A stretch of DNA of 64,000 bases from Cytobacillus kochii (GTDB lineage Bacteria > Bacillota > Bacilli > Bacillales > Cytobacillaceae), in NCBI RefSeq assembly GCF_020171845.1, contig NZ_JAIVAM010000009.1:1-64000 (forward strand). The letters run 5' to 3'. The notes under the pieces were generated by a model. It searched no databases and had not been told where the DNA came from. It was given only the letters and a program-made list of their open reading frames with translations. The position numbers and the translations under genes are program-made. Below, piece by piece: positions 34,939 through 43,579 of the stretch; the first letter of the stretch is position 1, and every line of letters starts with the position of its first letter.

Positions 34939-36690
34939 ATGAAACGCATATTAAGAGTAACAGTTGCACTATTTGTCCTTGCTTTAGCTGTTTTACAAAA
35001 TGCCTCACCAATAAAAGTAAATGCTGCGCAAGATTTAGCAAATGGGAAGTATACCATTAATTATCAAATTCTATATAATGGTCAGCCTAATGCAAGCTGG
35101 AATAGTTTTTTTGAAAATCCTGCATCACTAACAGCAAAAGATGGAGCATTAAGCATCACAATAAAAATTAATGGTGCCAACCAAGTAATGCAAAAGATAC
35201 AAACAGAGTCCAATGGTACCTATCAAGATGCCCAAGTTGTAAGTGAAGACCAGGCTTCAAGAGTATATCAATTTCCTGTTGATGGACTGGATCAGTCAAC
35301 AAATGTGAAATTATTCATGTCTTACGGAACCCATACCATTCAACTTTCTTTTGATGAAAATTCGATTACAACAGTTGAATTAGATCAACCTGATGAACCA
35401 AAACCAGAAGAGCCAGGCACAGAAGAACCGGGAACTGAGGAGCCAGGCACAGAAGAACCGGGAACTGAGGAGCCAGGCACAGAAGAGCCGGGAACTGAAG
35501 AGCCAGGCACGGAAGAGCCGGGAACTGAGGAGCCAGGCACAGAAGAGCCGGGAACTGAGGAGCCAGGCACAGAAGAACCGGGAACTGAAGAGCCAGGAAA
35601 TGAAGAGTTAGCAGATGGTCAATATACAATCAATTATCAAGTGTTATATGATGGGCAACCAGCACCTGCAAATTGGGCAGGATTTTTCCAAAGCCCAGCG
35701 ACGTTAACGATTGCAAATGGTGTTCCTTATATTTCTTTCAACTTAGGGGCAAGTCATGTAATTACTAATCTTCAATCAGAATTAAATGATGTTTTTGAAG
35801 ATGTAGAAGTAGTAAGTGAGAACGCTGCAGAACAAACAAAACTAGTTAAATTCCAAATAGCAGATGTGAACCAATTGACTAATTTACGTATGGTTATGTC
35901 TTATGGTAGTACTCATGATGTAGCACTTGAGTATGATGTAGACAGCATCCAGCCGATTGGAAATGAAAATCCAGGAACTGAAGAACCTGGAGGAGAGAAT
36001 CCGGGAACTGAAGAACCAGGCACAGAGGAACCAGGTGATAATGAGCCAGCACCAAATGATGATGTGTTAGCAGATGGTGAGTATCCATTACCATTATCTA
36101 TTCTTGGTGTAGATTCTGATACGGAATCTGCATTTGCGAAGTATTTTGCGGATGAAGCTTTATTAACTGTAAATGACGGTGAGTATTCCCTGCAATTTAC
36201 ACAAGTGACGGGGCTTGATACGTTAGGGACAATCGAATTTGATATTGCTGGTGAAACCGTTGCTTTAGAAGAAATAAGTAGAGACGAAGAGGCAGGAGAA
36301 CGTGTACTATCAGTTGATATCGAAGCAATCCAAGAAACATATGTAGCTGCTATCGAAGCCATTGGTGCCCCACATCTTTATCCTGTTCGATTTGTGTTAG
36401 ATGTATCGAGCTTGGATGTCGAAATTGACGATGATGGTAATGGTCAAACACCCCCTCCAATCACTCCTGGGGAAGATAAGGGTAGCGGAAGTGGAAATAA
36501 CAATGATAGTCATTTGCCATTTGACCGTAATGATAATCAAGAACAACCAAAAGATAATCAAAAAAATGTAACCAATGTAAAAACAGGTGATTCATTAAAT
36601 ATTCTTCAAGTAGGCATTTATGCAGCATTACTTCTTTTGTCTGGATTCTATTTATTCAGAAAATACAGATTAAAAGGAATGGGTATGTAA
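34939..36690 (+). CDS. Three-NEAT-domain surface protein with NVKTG sorting signal
   Basis: A 583-aa exported cell-wall protein. Signal peptide about 1-30; NEAT-like domain 1 about 31-148; a linker of 12 PGTEE repeats plus PGNEE (159-223); NEAT-like 2 about 225-340; a second PGTEE-type linker; NEAT-like 3 about 375-500; then NVKTG at 546-550, a hydrophobic helix and a basic tail. The iron-site motif is altered in each domain: YGTHT in 1, YGSTH in 2, and no first Tyr in 3 (PHLYPVR). Overlapping expression with the first NEAT gene (2-base gap). AAAGGGG precedes the ATG. Confidence 0.9.
   Translation: MKRILRVTVALFVLALAVLQNASPIKVNAAQDLANGKYTINYQILYNGQPNASWNSFFENPASLTAKDGALSITIKINGANQVMQKIQTESNGTYQDAQVVSEDQASRVYQFPVDGLDQSTNVKLFMSYGTHTIQLSFDENSITTVELDQPDEPKPEEPGTEEPGTEEPGTEEPGTEEPGTEEPGTEEPGTEEPGTEEPGTEEPGTEEPGTEEPGTEEPGNEELADGQYTINYQVLYDGQPAPANWAGFFQSPATLTIANGVPYISFNLGASHVITNLQSELNDVFEDVEVVSENAAEQTKLVKFQIADVNQLTNLRMVMSYGSTHDVALEYDVDSIQPIGNENPGTEEPGGENPGTEEPGTEEPGDNEPAPNDDVLADGEYPLPLSILGVDSDTESAFAKYFADEALLTVNDGEYSLQFTQVTGLDTLGTIEFDIAGETVALEEISRDEEAGERVLSVDIEAIQETYVAAIEAIGAPHLYPVRFVLDVSSLDVEIDDDGNGQTPPPITPGEDKGSGSGNNNDSHLPFDRNDNQEQPKDNQKNVTNVKTGDSLNILQVGIYAALLLLSGFYLFRKYRLKGMGM
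35413..35607 (+). repeat. Tandem repeat encoding PGTEE, alternating 15-bp units
   Basis: Thirteen 15-base units alternate strictly between CCAGGCACAGAAGAA-type and CCGGGAACTGAGGAG-type coding of Pro-Gly-Thr-Glu-Glu, giving about six 30-bp super-units; the last unit reads PGNEE. It is an in-frame Pro-rich spacer between NEAT domains. The unit number should vary easily by slippage. Confidence 0.95.
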
Positions 36691-36705
36691 GGAATTTAGT
36701 AATAA

Positions 36706-36732
36706 ACTGCTGTTCGCATTTTGAACAGCAGT
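36706..36732 (+). other. Stable hairpin between the second NEAT gene and the heme lipoprotein gene
   Basis: ACTGCTGTTC pairs perfectly with GAACAGCAGT around a 7-base loop. No T tract follows (CCCATTTGG), so it is not a standard terminator. It may slow transcription, protect the NEAT mRNA 3' end after processing, or set the ratio between surface protein and transporter. Confidence 0.6.
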
Positions 36733-36750
36733 CCCATTTGGAGGTTTCTT

Positions 36751-37644
36751 ATGAAAAGAATTCTACTAACATTTTGCATCATGCTATTATTTTTCATTGC
36801 TGGGTGTGCAGGCGGACAGACTGCAGGTGAAGAGAAGGAAGCGAAAGATGAAGGTCAAACAGAAGAGGAAAAAGTAAGAATTGTTGCAACAACTACTGCT
36901 ATAGCAGAAGTGATGAGCGAACTGGAGCTGGATTTAGTCGGTATACCTACCACTTCATTTCCACTACCTGAACGATATCAAGATGTTGTCGAGGTTGGAA
37001 ATCCTATGAAGCCTGATATGGAGGTCATTAAAACATTAAACGCCGATAAAGTGTTATCTGTGACTACATTAGAATATGACTTGAAGGACTCGTTTGTAAA
37101 TGCAGGAATTGAAACAGATTTCCTCAACTTTCAAAGTGTAGAAAGTATGATCACAACAATCAAGGAATTAGGAGGTACATATCATCGTGAAGCTCAAGCA
37201 GAAGCTTTATCTCAAAACATTGAAAGTAAAATTGAAGAGATACAAGAAAAAACCACACAATATCAATCTCCAAAAGTACTAATCTTACTCGGGATTCCTG
37301 GTAGCTATTTAGTGGCAACAGAAAACTCTTATGTAGGTAATTTAGTGAAGGTTGCTGGTGGTGAGAACGCGATTACGGGCTTTAACGAAGAATATATATC
37401 AGCAAATACAGAGTATTTACATGAAGCAGATGCTGATGTCATTTTGCGATTATCACATGGGATGCCTGATGAAGTAGTTGAAATGTTTAATAGTGAGTTC
37501 AAAGACAATAATATTTGGCAACATTTTAATGCAGTTAAAAATAATCGCGTATACGATCTGAGGGAACCTTTATTTGCCACAACCGCTAATTTGAATGTAA
37601 CAAATGCACTTGATGAGCTTGTAGACATACTATACGTAGATTAA
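36751..37644 (+). CDS. isdE: Heme ABC transporter substrate-binding lipoprotein 1 (IsdE-like)
   Basis: A 297-aa lipoprotein (lipobox IAGC, C19) of the cluster-8/TroA-like family that holds heme or siderophores outside the membrane. The pattern matches IsdE: IVATTTAIAEVMSELELDLVGIPTTSFPLPERYQDVVEVGNPMKPDMEVIK (as separate short stretches) with the conserved region around VGNPMKPD. Neighbours (NEAT proteins, FecCD permease, ATPase, sortase B, IsdG) support heme. GGAGG precedes the ATG. The acidic stretch after the lipobox is a flexible tether. Confidence 0.9.
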   Translation: MKRILLTFCIMLLFFIAGCAGGQTAGEEKEAKDEGQTEEEKVRIVATTTAIAEVMSELELDLVGIPTTSFPLPERYQDVVEVGNPMKPDMEVIKTLNADKVLSVTTLEYDLKDSFVNAGIETDFLNFQSVESMITTIKELGGTYHREAQAEALSQNIESKIEEIQEKTTQYQSPKVLILLGIPGSYLVATENSYVGNLVKVAGGENAITGFNEEYISANTEYLHEADADVILRLSHGMPDEVVEMFNSEFKDNNIWQHFNAVKNNRVYDLREPLFATTANLNVTNALDELVDILYVD

Positions 37645-37657
37645 AAGGAAGAAGCTT

Positions 37658-38641
37658 ATGAATAAAAAAAATTTCTATTTTGTAATCGTGACCATTCTTT
37701 TGTTAGTAGTGACGGGCTTTTCTGTTTTAAGTGGAAGTGTATCTGTCACGATCAAAGAATTAATAATGGACCTGTTTTATGGAGGAAATGAGGAAGTAGC
37801 TGTCATTCGCGATTTACGCTATCCCCGCATTATCGTCGCAATGTTTGCTGGTGCGGCCCTATCAGTAGCGGGTGTGCTGTTTCAATCGGTGATGAGGAAT
37901 CCATTAGCTGATGCAGGGGTCATTGGGATTTCGGCCGGGGCGAGCTTCTTTTCTTTGTTTGGTATGTTGTTTCTTCCGGGCTTATATATAAGTGGGCCGT
38001 TATTTGCTTTCATTGGGGGAAGTATCGCTTGTTTTCTCGTTTATTCTATGAGCTGGAAATCAGGATTAAGTCCTTTACGTATTATTTTAACGGGTATTGC
38101 TGTTAGCGCAATGTTTACAGGTTTAAGAGAAGCACTCTTAATGATCTGCAGTTATTTCAATATCGCACTCGGTCCATCTAATAGCTCTACGTTAACAATG
38201 AAAACATGGGCAGAGGTTGAAATCATTGTCATGTATGGCATTCTTGGTCTCGTGCTAGCATTCTTAGTCAGCCCATGGTGTAATCTATTGGCATTGCAAG
38301 ATAAAAAGGCTAAGAATTTAGGTATGAATGTCAATGTCTCAAGAATAATGATATCAGCCATCGCTGTACTTTTAGCTGCAGTTGCAACGTCTGTTGCCGG
38401 AGTCATTGTATTTGTTGGCTTACTCGTTCCTCATATTGCTAGGCAATTAATCGGTACGGACCATAAAAGATTAATCCCATTTTCTGCTATTGCAGGTGCA
38501 TTATTAATTTTGACGGCTGATACACTAGGTCGTACGCTAATCGCTCCACTAGAGATACCAGCTTCGACGATTATGGCTGTCATCGGTGGGCCGTTCTTAA
38601 TATTTCTATTAAGAAAGAGTGATAAAGTTTATGGAATTTAA
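37658..38641 (+). CDS. isdF: Heme ABC transporter permease 1 (FecCD/IsdF family)
   Basis: A 327-aa permease with about nine to ten helices, FecCD (BtuC-like) family. Marker stretches: RDLRYPRIIVAMFAGAALSVAGVLFQSVMRNPLADAGVIGIS, SPLRIILTGIAVSAMFTGL, and VGLLVPHIARQLIGTDHKRLIPFSAIAGALLI. A homodimer would form the channel. AAAAGGAAG precedes the ATG. The 3' end overlaps the ATPase gene by 11 bases, indicating coupled translation. Confidence 0.93.
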   Translation: MNKKNFYFVIVTILLLVVTGFSVLSGSVSVTIKELIMDLFYGGNEEVAVIRDLRYPRIIVAMFAGAALSVAGVLFQSVMRNPLADAGVIGISAGASFFSLFGMLFLPGLYISGPLFAFIGGSIACFLVYSMSWKSGLSPLRIILTGIAVSAMFTGLREALLMICSYFNIALGPSNSSTLTMKTWAEVEIIVMYGILGLVLAFLVSPWCNLLALQDKKAKNLGMNVNVSRIMISAIAVLLAAVATSVAGVIVFVGLLVPHIARQLIGTDHKRLIPFSAIAGALLILTADTLGRTLIAPLEIPASTIMAVIGGPFLIFLLRKSDKVYGI

Positions 38642-39401
38642 ATCCATTCAATTTTCATACGATAAAGAAAAACAAATATTAAAAGACAATACTGGGGTTT
38701 TTCCAGCAGGGAAAATATCTACCATTATCGGGCCTAACGGTTCCGGTAAATCAACGCTATTATCTTTATTAGCAAGAGATGAAAAGTCGACATCCGGATC
38801 GATAATGATCGATGGCAAACAAATACACACCTTTAAACCAAAGGAGTTTGCAAAGTTAGTAGGAACAGTCTACCAGCAAAATGAAGCGCCGATAGATTTA
38901 ACAGTAGAGAAGCTCATTGCTTTTGGTAGATTACCATATAAGCGAGCCTTTCAAAAGTTGTCCTTAGAGGATGAGGAAGTCATCGATTGGGCAATTTCAT
39001 TAACCAAGCTTGAAGACAAACGAGAACGGCCGTTGAATCAATTATCTGGCGGGGAACGGCAAAGAGTTTGGATAGCGATGGCGTTAGCGCAGAAAACAAA
39101 AATGCTTTTCCTTGATGAGCCAACAACGTATTTGGATATGTATTATCAGTTGGAATTATTAGAGCTGATTCAATTACTTAACCGAGAATACGGTTTAACG
39201 ATTGTGATGGTTCTTCATGATATTAATCAGGCAGTACGCTATTCTGATCAGCTTATTGTCATGTGTGATGGTGAAATTGTTGCATCTGGTCTGCCCCAAG
39301 AAATCGTCAACGAATCCTTAATTAAAGATATATATGGCGTAGATGTTTGTGTAGAGCATAATATTCGTACGGGACTGTATTTAGTTCCTTTAGGAACATG
39401 A
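38631..39401 (+). CDS. Heme ABC transporter ATP-binding protein 1
   Basis: A 256-aa FecE/BtuD-type ATPase. Walker A GPNGSGKST near 33-41, Q-loop, signature LSGGERQRVWIAMALAQ, Walker B MLFLDEPTTYLD, and H-loop VLHD. It partners with the upstream permease. The start overlaps the permease stop. A GTG four codons earlier is possible. The ATPase stop overlaps the sortase start (ATGA). Confidence 0.92.
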   Translation: MEFKSIQFSYDKEKQILKDNTGVFPAGKISTIIGPNGSGKSTLLSLLARDEKSTSGSIMIDGKQIHTFKPKEFAKLVGTVYQQNEAPIDLTVEKLIAFGRLPYKRAFQKLSLEDEEVIDWAISLTKLEDKRERPLNQLSGGERQRVWIAMALAQKTKMLFLDEPTTYLDMYYQLELLELIQLLNREYGLTIVMVLHDINQAVRYSDQLIVMCDGEIVASGLPQEIVNESLIKDIYGVDVCVEHNIRTGLYLVPLGT

Positions 39402-40144
39402 CAATGAAAATGCTCAAAACATTAGTTAACCTTTTGGCTATTGGTGTTTTCCTCTATGCTGGTTCACAACTTTTTATCATTTTTTATGACTATTATGAGA
39501 ACAGGCAAAACATGAATAATGTGCAAGAGATTTATCGGGCAGATGAACATGAGCCAAATACGCAAACAACGGGATTAAGAGGGCAGTTTGAACCATTAAA
39601 AGAATTAAATGAAGATATTATAGGCTGGATTACGGTTGACGATACAGCGATTGATTATCCGATATTACAGACACGGGATAATGACTACTATTTAACAAGA
39701 AATTACTTGCGAGAAGAAACTAGAGCTGGAAGTATCTTCATGGATTATCGCAATAATATCAGCGATGAGGAGGATCTTAATACGGTCATATATGGACATC
39801 GAATGAAGGATGGTACAATGTTCGCTGGTTTGAAGAAGTATTTGGATTCATCTTTCTTTAATAAGCACCAAGTCATCTATTACGATACGCTTTATCAAGG
39901 CTATGATTTGGAAGTTTTCTCTGTTTATCAAACGAAGACTGATTTTTATTATATTGATACAGATTTTTCATCTGATAAAGAATATGGCGACTTTATTCAT
40001 TCGTTAAAGGAAAAATCTGTACATGAGACAGATGTGCAAATAACAGGAAATGATAGAATTGTCACCCTTTCAACTTGTGATTACTCTTTAGATCGAACAG
40101 AAGGAAGGCTAGTTGTCCATGCGAAGTTAGTAGAAAGGGGATAA
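39398..40144 (+). CDS. srtB: Class B sortase SrtB
   Basis: A 248-aa membrane-anchored transpeptidase. An N-terminal hydrophobic helix (about 8-28) anchors it outside. The catalytic residues are H134 in IYGHRM, C227 in TLSTC and the arginine shortly after (TEGRLVVHA). Class B sortases attach NPxTG-type heme proteins to peptidoglycan, matching the NPETG and NVKTG proteins at the head of this locus. The start overlaps the ATPase stop. Confidence 0.94.
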   Translation: MTMKMLKTLVNLLAIGVFLYAGSQLFIIFYDYYENRQNMNNVQEIYRADEHEPNTQTTGLRGQFEPLKELNEDIIGWITVDDTAIDYPILQTRDNDYYLTRNYLREETRAGSIFMDYRNNISDEEDLNTVIYGHRMKDGTMFAGLKKYLDSSFFNKHQVIYYDTLYQGYDLEVFSVYQTKTDFYYIDTDFSSDKEYGDFIHSLKEKSVHETDVQITGNDRIVTLSTCDYSLDRTEGRLVVHAKLVERG

Positions 40145-40150
40145 AAAGTG

Positions 40151-41080
40151 ATGAGAAAATGGTTAGGCGCTTTTTTGCTTGGCACATCCATTAGTTTAGT
40201 AGGCTGTGGCGTACAAGATACAGAACATGCGGTCTCCTCTTCAGTAGAATCGTTATATACAATAGAAGATTTTGCTGGTAGGGAAATTGGTTTTGTTGAG
40301 GAGCCGACTAAAATAGCTGCATTAAGTAATGGTGATGTCGATATTATTTATTCATTAGGAGAGAAGGTAGTTGGCAGACCGAATGCCGATACGTGGATTA
40401 AAGAAGCCGAGGAAGAACAACAAATTGGCTCTACACATGAAGTTAATTTAGAGAGAATAGCATTACTGAAGCCTGACGTAATATTAGCCAATCGAACGTT
40501 GAATGAAAAAGATGTACCTTCATTGGAATCATTAGGAGCAGAGGTGATTTTAACGGAAGCAAATTCAATTGAAGACATTATGAATCAAATTTCACTTTAT
40601 GGATCGATGTTAAATAAAGAAGAAGAGGCGAAGAGTGTAAAGTCAGATCTAGAAACGAGGTTAAAAGAGGTAGAACAGCCATCGACTGCAGCTCGCGTTT
40701 TACTTGTTTATGGTGCGCCAGGAACATATATGGCCGCTCTACCGAATTCTTTAAGTGGGGATATCCTAACACATGCAGGCGGTGAGAATATTGCTGCAGA
40801 TTATCAAGCGTTAGAGAGTTTCCCACAATATGCACAAATCAATACGGAGAGAATTATTGAAGCGAATCCTGACTTTGTCATGTTAATGACCCACGGGAAT
40901 CCCGAAGAGGTGAGGGATGGGTTTATAAAAGAAATGCAACAAAATGCAGCTTGGAACTCTATTGAAGCTGTGAAAAACGGCAGAATTGAAGTGTTACCGG
41001 CTGACCTATTTGGTACAAATCCTGGCACAAGGGTTGTGGAAGCAGTCAGTTTTCTCTCAGAGAAGTTGAAAGTGAAGTGA
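40151..41080 (+). CDS. Heme/iron ABC transporter substrate-binding lipoprotein 2
   Basis: A 309-aa lipoprotein (lipobox LVGC, C19), TroA-like fold, paralogous to the first one but divergent in the binding face: TIEDFAGREIGFVEEPTKIAAL, GDVDIIYSLGEKVVGRP, NLERIALLKPDVILANRTLNEKDVPSLESLGAEVILTEANS. It is distant enough that its ligand may not be identical. GGGG stands 10 bases before the ATG (GTG three bases earlier is possible). The next permease and ATPase complete a second importer. Confidence 0.88.
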   Translation: MRKWLGAFLLGTSISLVGCGVQDTEHAVSSSVESLYTIEDFAGREIGFVEEPTKIAALSNGDVDIIYSLGEKVVGRPNADTWIKEAEEEQQIGSTHEVNLERIALLKPDVILANRTLNEKDVPSLESLGAEVILTEANSIEDIMNQISLYGSMLNKEEEAKSVKSDLETRLKEVEQPSTAARVLLVYGAPGTYMAALPNSLSGDILTHAGGENIAADYQALESFPQYAQINTERIIEANPDFVMLMTHGNPEEVRDGFIKEMQQNAAWNSIEAVKNGRIEVLPADLFGTNPGTRVVEAVSFLSEKLKVK

Positions 41081-41087
41081 ACCATCA

Positions 41088-42083
41088 TTGAATGTAGTTA
41101 AAAATAAGAAAGTCGTGTTGACTTTCGTGGTCCTAATTATGCTTACACTACTATCTGTCTATGCAGGTATTTCCTTCGGAGCCATTTCTATACCGTTAGT
41201 TGAAATCCTTCAAGCTTTTCAAGGAAATGGGGTGGAAATGTATCAGACGATTATATTCGATTTACGTTTACCAAGGGTACTAGTTGCTTTATTAGTGGGC
41301 GCATGTCTTGCTGCCTCGGGGGCTTTGTTGCAAGGTGTGATGAAAAATCCATTGGCTGACCCGGGGATTATTGGTGTTTCAGCTGGTGGCGGTTTACTTG
41401 CTGTCATAACGATGCTCGTTTTTTCTGCTTACAGCTATTTATTGCCGGCAGGTGCATTTATTGGCGCATTTCTAACAACGATACTCATCTATTTACTAGC
41501 ATGGGAAAAAGGCGCTTCTCCAGTGAAAATTATTCTGGCAGGTGTGGCAATGAATGCCCTTTTAGGTGCTTTAATGAATGGTGTTATGGTCATCTATAGT
41601 GATCGCGTGCAAGCTGTTCTCTCGTGGCTCTCTGGTGGCTTGAATGGGCGCAGTTGGTATCATCTTGAATTCATGTTGCCATATGCAGTTATTGGTCTAC
41701 TGCTTTCTTTTTTTGCTATTAAAAAAGCGAATCTTATGCTTTTGGGTGACGAAACAATAAAACTACTTGGTCAAAATGTAGAGTGGGCAAGATTACAAAT
41801 GATATTGCTGGCCTCTTTTTTAGCAGGAACCGCTGTCAGTGTTGGAGGGTTAATTGGTTTTGTTGGTCTAGTCGTACCTCATATGATTCGATTAATTATT
41901 GGTGAAGATTATCGCTATCTTTTACCATTTTCAATCCTAGGTGGAGCTAGTTTAGTAGCTTTTGCCGATACTGTAGCAAGAACATTGTTTGACCCAATTG
42001 AATTACCTGTTGGCATATTGCTCGCTTGCATAGGTGCACCATTCTTTCTTTATTTATTGAGGAAGAGGAGGGTTTCTGCATGA
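41088..42083 (+). CDS. Heme/iron ABC transporter permease 2 (FecCD family)
   Basis: A 331-aa permease, about nine to ten helices. It is clearly paralogous to permease 1 (FDLRLPRVLVALLVGACLAASGALLQGVMKNPLADPGIIGVSAGGG and VGLVVPHMIRLIIGEDYRYLLPFSILGGASLV as separate blocks). The start is TTG with only a weak AAGTGA ahead, so the exact start is uncertain; the first hydrophobic helix starts about residue 8. The 3' end overlaps the ATPase start as ATGA. Confidence 0.9.
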   Translation: MNVVKNKKVVLTFVVLIMLTLLSVYAGISFGAISIPLVEILQAFQGNGVEMYQTIIFDLRLPRVLVALLVGACLAASGALLQGVMKNPLADPGIIGVSAGGGLLAVITMLVFSAYSYLLPAGAFIGAFLTTILIYLLAWEKGASPVKIILAGVAMNALLGALMNGVMVIYSDRVQAVLSWLSGGLNGRSWYHLEFMLPYAVIGLLLSFFAIKKANLMLLGDETIKLLGQNVEWARLQMILLASFLAGTAVSVGGLIGFVGLVVPHMIRLIIGEDYRYLLPFSILGGASLVAFADTVARTLFDPIELPVGILLACIGAPFFLYLLRKRRVSA

Positions 42084-42844
42084 TTGATTTGCAGCAAGTC
42101 GCGTATAAGCAAGGGAATTTTCAGTTAAAAGATATCCATCTGACATTTCCAACAGGGCAAATTACAGGGATTGTCGGACCGAACGGATCGGGTAAATCGA
42201 CACTATTAAAATTGGTAGCGAAACTTATATCCGCTAACCGAGGAGATATTCTTATAAATCATGAGAGTATCAATAACTATACAAGAAAGAATTTAGCGAA
42301 AGAGTTAGCTATGCTCGTTCAACTAAAGGAGGGGATGCCGGGGTTCTCAGTGCGACAAATGGTTGCATATGGAAGAACACCTTATCAAAAAATGATGAAA
42401 AGTGAGAACGTAGAAGACAATGAAATCATTGATTGGGCAATGAAGGTAACTGGTATTACTCATATGAGCGATCGTCTTGTGCAAACATTATCGGGAGGAG
42501 AACAGCAACGTGTCCGCATTGCGATGGCACTTGCTCAAAAAACGAATATTTTGCTCTTGGATGAACCGACGACTTACTTGGATATCGGACACCAAATTGA
42601 ACTGATGTCATTGCTAAAAGAACTGAATCAACAGTTTAAAATGACCATTGTCATGGTACTTCATGAGCTCCAATATGCAGCGATGTATTGTGATTCAATG
42701 GTAGTTCTGCAAGGAGGGGAAATTGTCGCAACCGGTCTCCCCAAGGATATCCTAAATGCAGAATTACTTAAAAAAGTATATAAACTTGATGCTGATGTAA
42801 TATTTGATGGTAAAGTGCCATTAATTAAACCAAATCAATTTTAA
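42080..42844 (+). CDS. Heme/iron ABC transporter ATP-binding protein 2
   Basis: A 254-aa FecE/BtuD-type ATPase. Walker A GPNGSGKST near 34-42, signature LSGGEQQRVRIAMALAQ, Walker B ILLLDEPTTYLD, H-loop VLHE (the usual Asp after His is Glu). It works with permease 2. GAGGAGGG precedes the ATG, which overlaps the permease stop. IsdG follows after 13 bases. Confidence 0.93.
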   Translation: MIDLQQVAYKQGNFQLKDIHLTFPTGQITGIVGPNGSGKSTLLKLVAKLISANRGDILINHESINNYTRKNLAKELAMLVQLKEGMPGFSVRQMVAYGRTPYQKMMKSENVEDNEIIDWAMKVTGITHMSDRLVQTLSGGEQQRVRIAMALAQKTNILLLDEPTTYLDIGHQIELMSLLKELNQQFKMTIVMVLHELQYAAMYCDSMVVLQGGEIVATGLPKDILNAELLKKVYKLDADVIFDGKVPLIKPNQF

Positions 42845-42857
42845 GGGGGAACCTGAG

Positions 42858-43193
42858 ATGTATATTGTAACAAATACTGTTCACCTTCAACCAGGAAATG
42901 CTGATATGTTTGTTGAGAGATTTAATCGAGAAGGTAAGGTAGAAACGATGCCGGGCTTCGTTGGTTTAGAAGTGATGTTAACGGAAAATACGAAAGACTA
43001 TGAAGAAATAACTATTGTTACAAGATGGGAAGATACAACAGGCTTTAAAGGCTGGATGAAAAGTCGAGAATTTAAAGATGCCCATGCCCATAGAGGCGGA
43101 ATCCCTGAATTTATTATTAAAAACAAAACCACCTATTATCAAGTAAAGTTACGTCGCAAGCCAAGAATAGAGACAGAAAGCTCTGTCGGGTAA
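42858..43193 (+). CDS. isdG: Heme-degrading monooxygenase IsdG
   Basis: A 111-aa ABM-fold heme oxygenase that opens heme in the cytosol to free iron. The IsdG catalytic triad is present at the expected spots: N6 (TNTVHL), W66 (WEDTTGFKGW) and H76 (FKDAHAH), matching the Asn7-Trp67-His77 of the family shifted by one. AAGGGGG precedes the ATG. It is the last gene of the heme locus, with a terminator right after. Confidence 0.95.
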   Translation: MYIVTNTVHLQPGNADMFVERFNREGKVETMPGFVGLEVMLTENTKDYEEITIVTRWEDTTGFKGWMKSREFKDAHAHRGGIPEFIIKNKTTYYQVKLRRKPRIETESSVG

Positions 43194-43220
43194 TTGTACT
43201 TGGTTACTTACAAACAGAGT

Positions 43221-43254
43221 GTAAAGACATCCTATTTGGGGATGTCTTTTTTTG
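43221..43254 (+). terminator. Terminator after isdG
   Basis: AAAGACATCC pairs with GGATGTCTTT around a 7-base loop, then T7. It ends the heme locus. Confidence 0.88.
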
Positions 43255-43579
43255 AATGTTGGAATAATCAATAGAGTATAGACAATAAGCGTTTAAATTC
43301 AATATATATGTCTTCATTAGGGGAAACAATCGTTGGCTTATGGACCTTCCTTTTAACAAGGGTCTAATGCTTGATGTAGCTACTCTGAATTCAGGTCCCA
43401 TTTAACTATAATAAGGGGATTTCTTGGACAAACAATTTCATTTAAGATATGCGTCTTGATTATCCTATGTATCAGAAAATGTTTAAAAGTCAAGTCTTGA
43501 AAAAGAACGTATGTTCCCTTAAGTTTGTATCTAAAGAACTTATAAATGAACTATTCTTTTGAAAGTAGGTAGGTATACA
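43255..43579. other. Gene-free stretch between isdG and the pentapeptide gene
   Basis: No ORF with a ribosome binding site or protein-like composition is seen on either strand. No repeat or hairpin stands out. Presumably it holds the promoter of the next gene. Confidence 0.5.

Noticed and set aside
35413..35607. Possible CRISPR array because of regular 30-base repeats
   Set aside because: There are no unique spacers; units are contiguous and code in frame for a Pro-Gly-Thr-Glu-Glu linker.
35366..35629. Long antisense frames across the PGTEE repeat, including one of pure PGSSV repeats
   Set aside because: They are the mirror of a tandem repeat whose period is a multiple of three. No ribosome binding site, low complexity, and the plus-strand NEAT protein clearly explains the DNA.
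43204..43401. 65-codon minus-strand frame after isdG
   Set aside because: It runs through the isdG terminator, has no ribosome binding site and no protein-like pattern.
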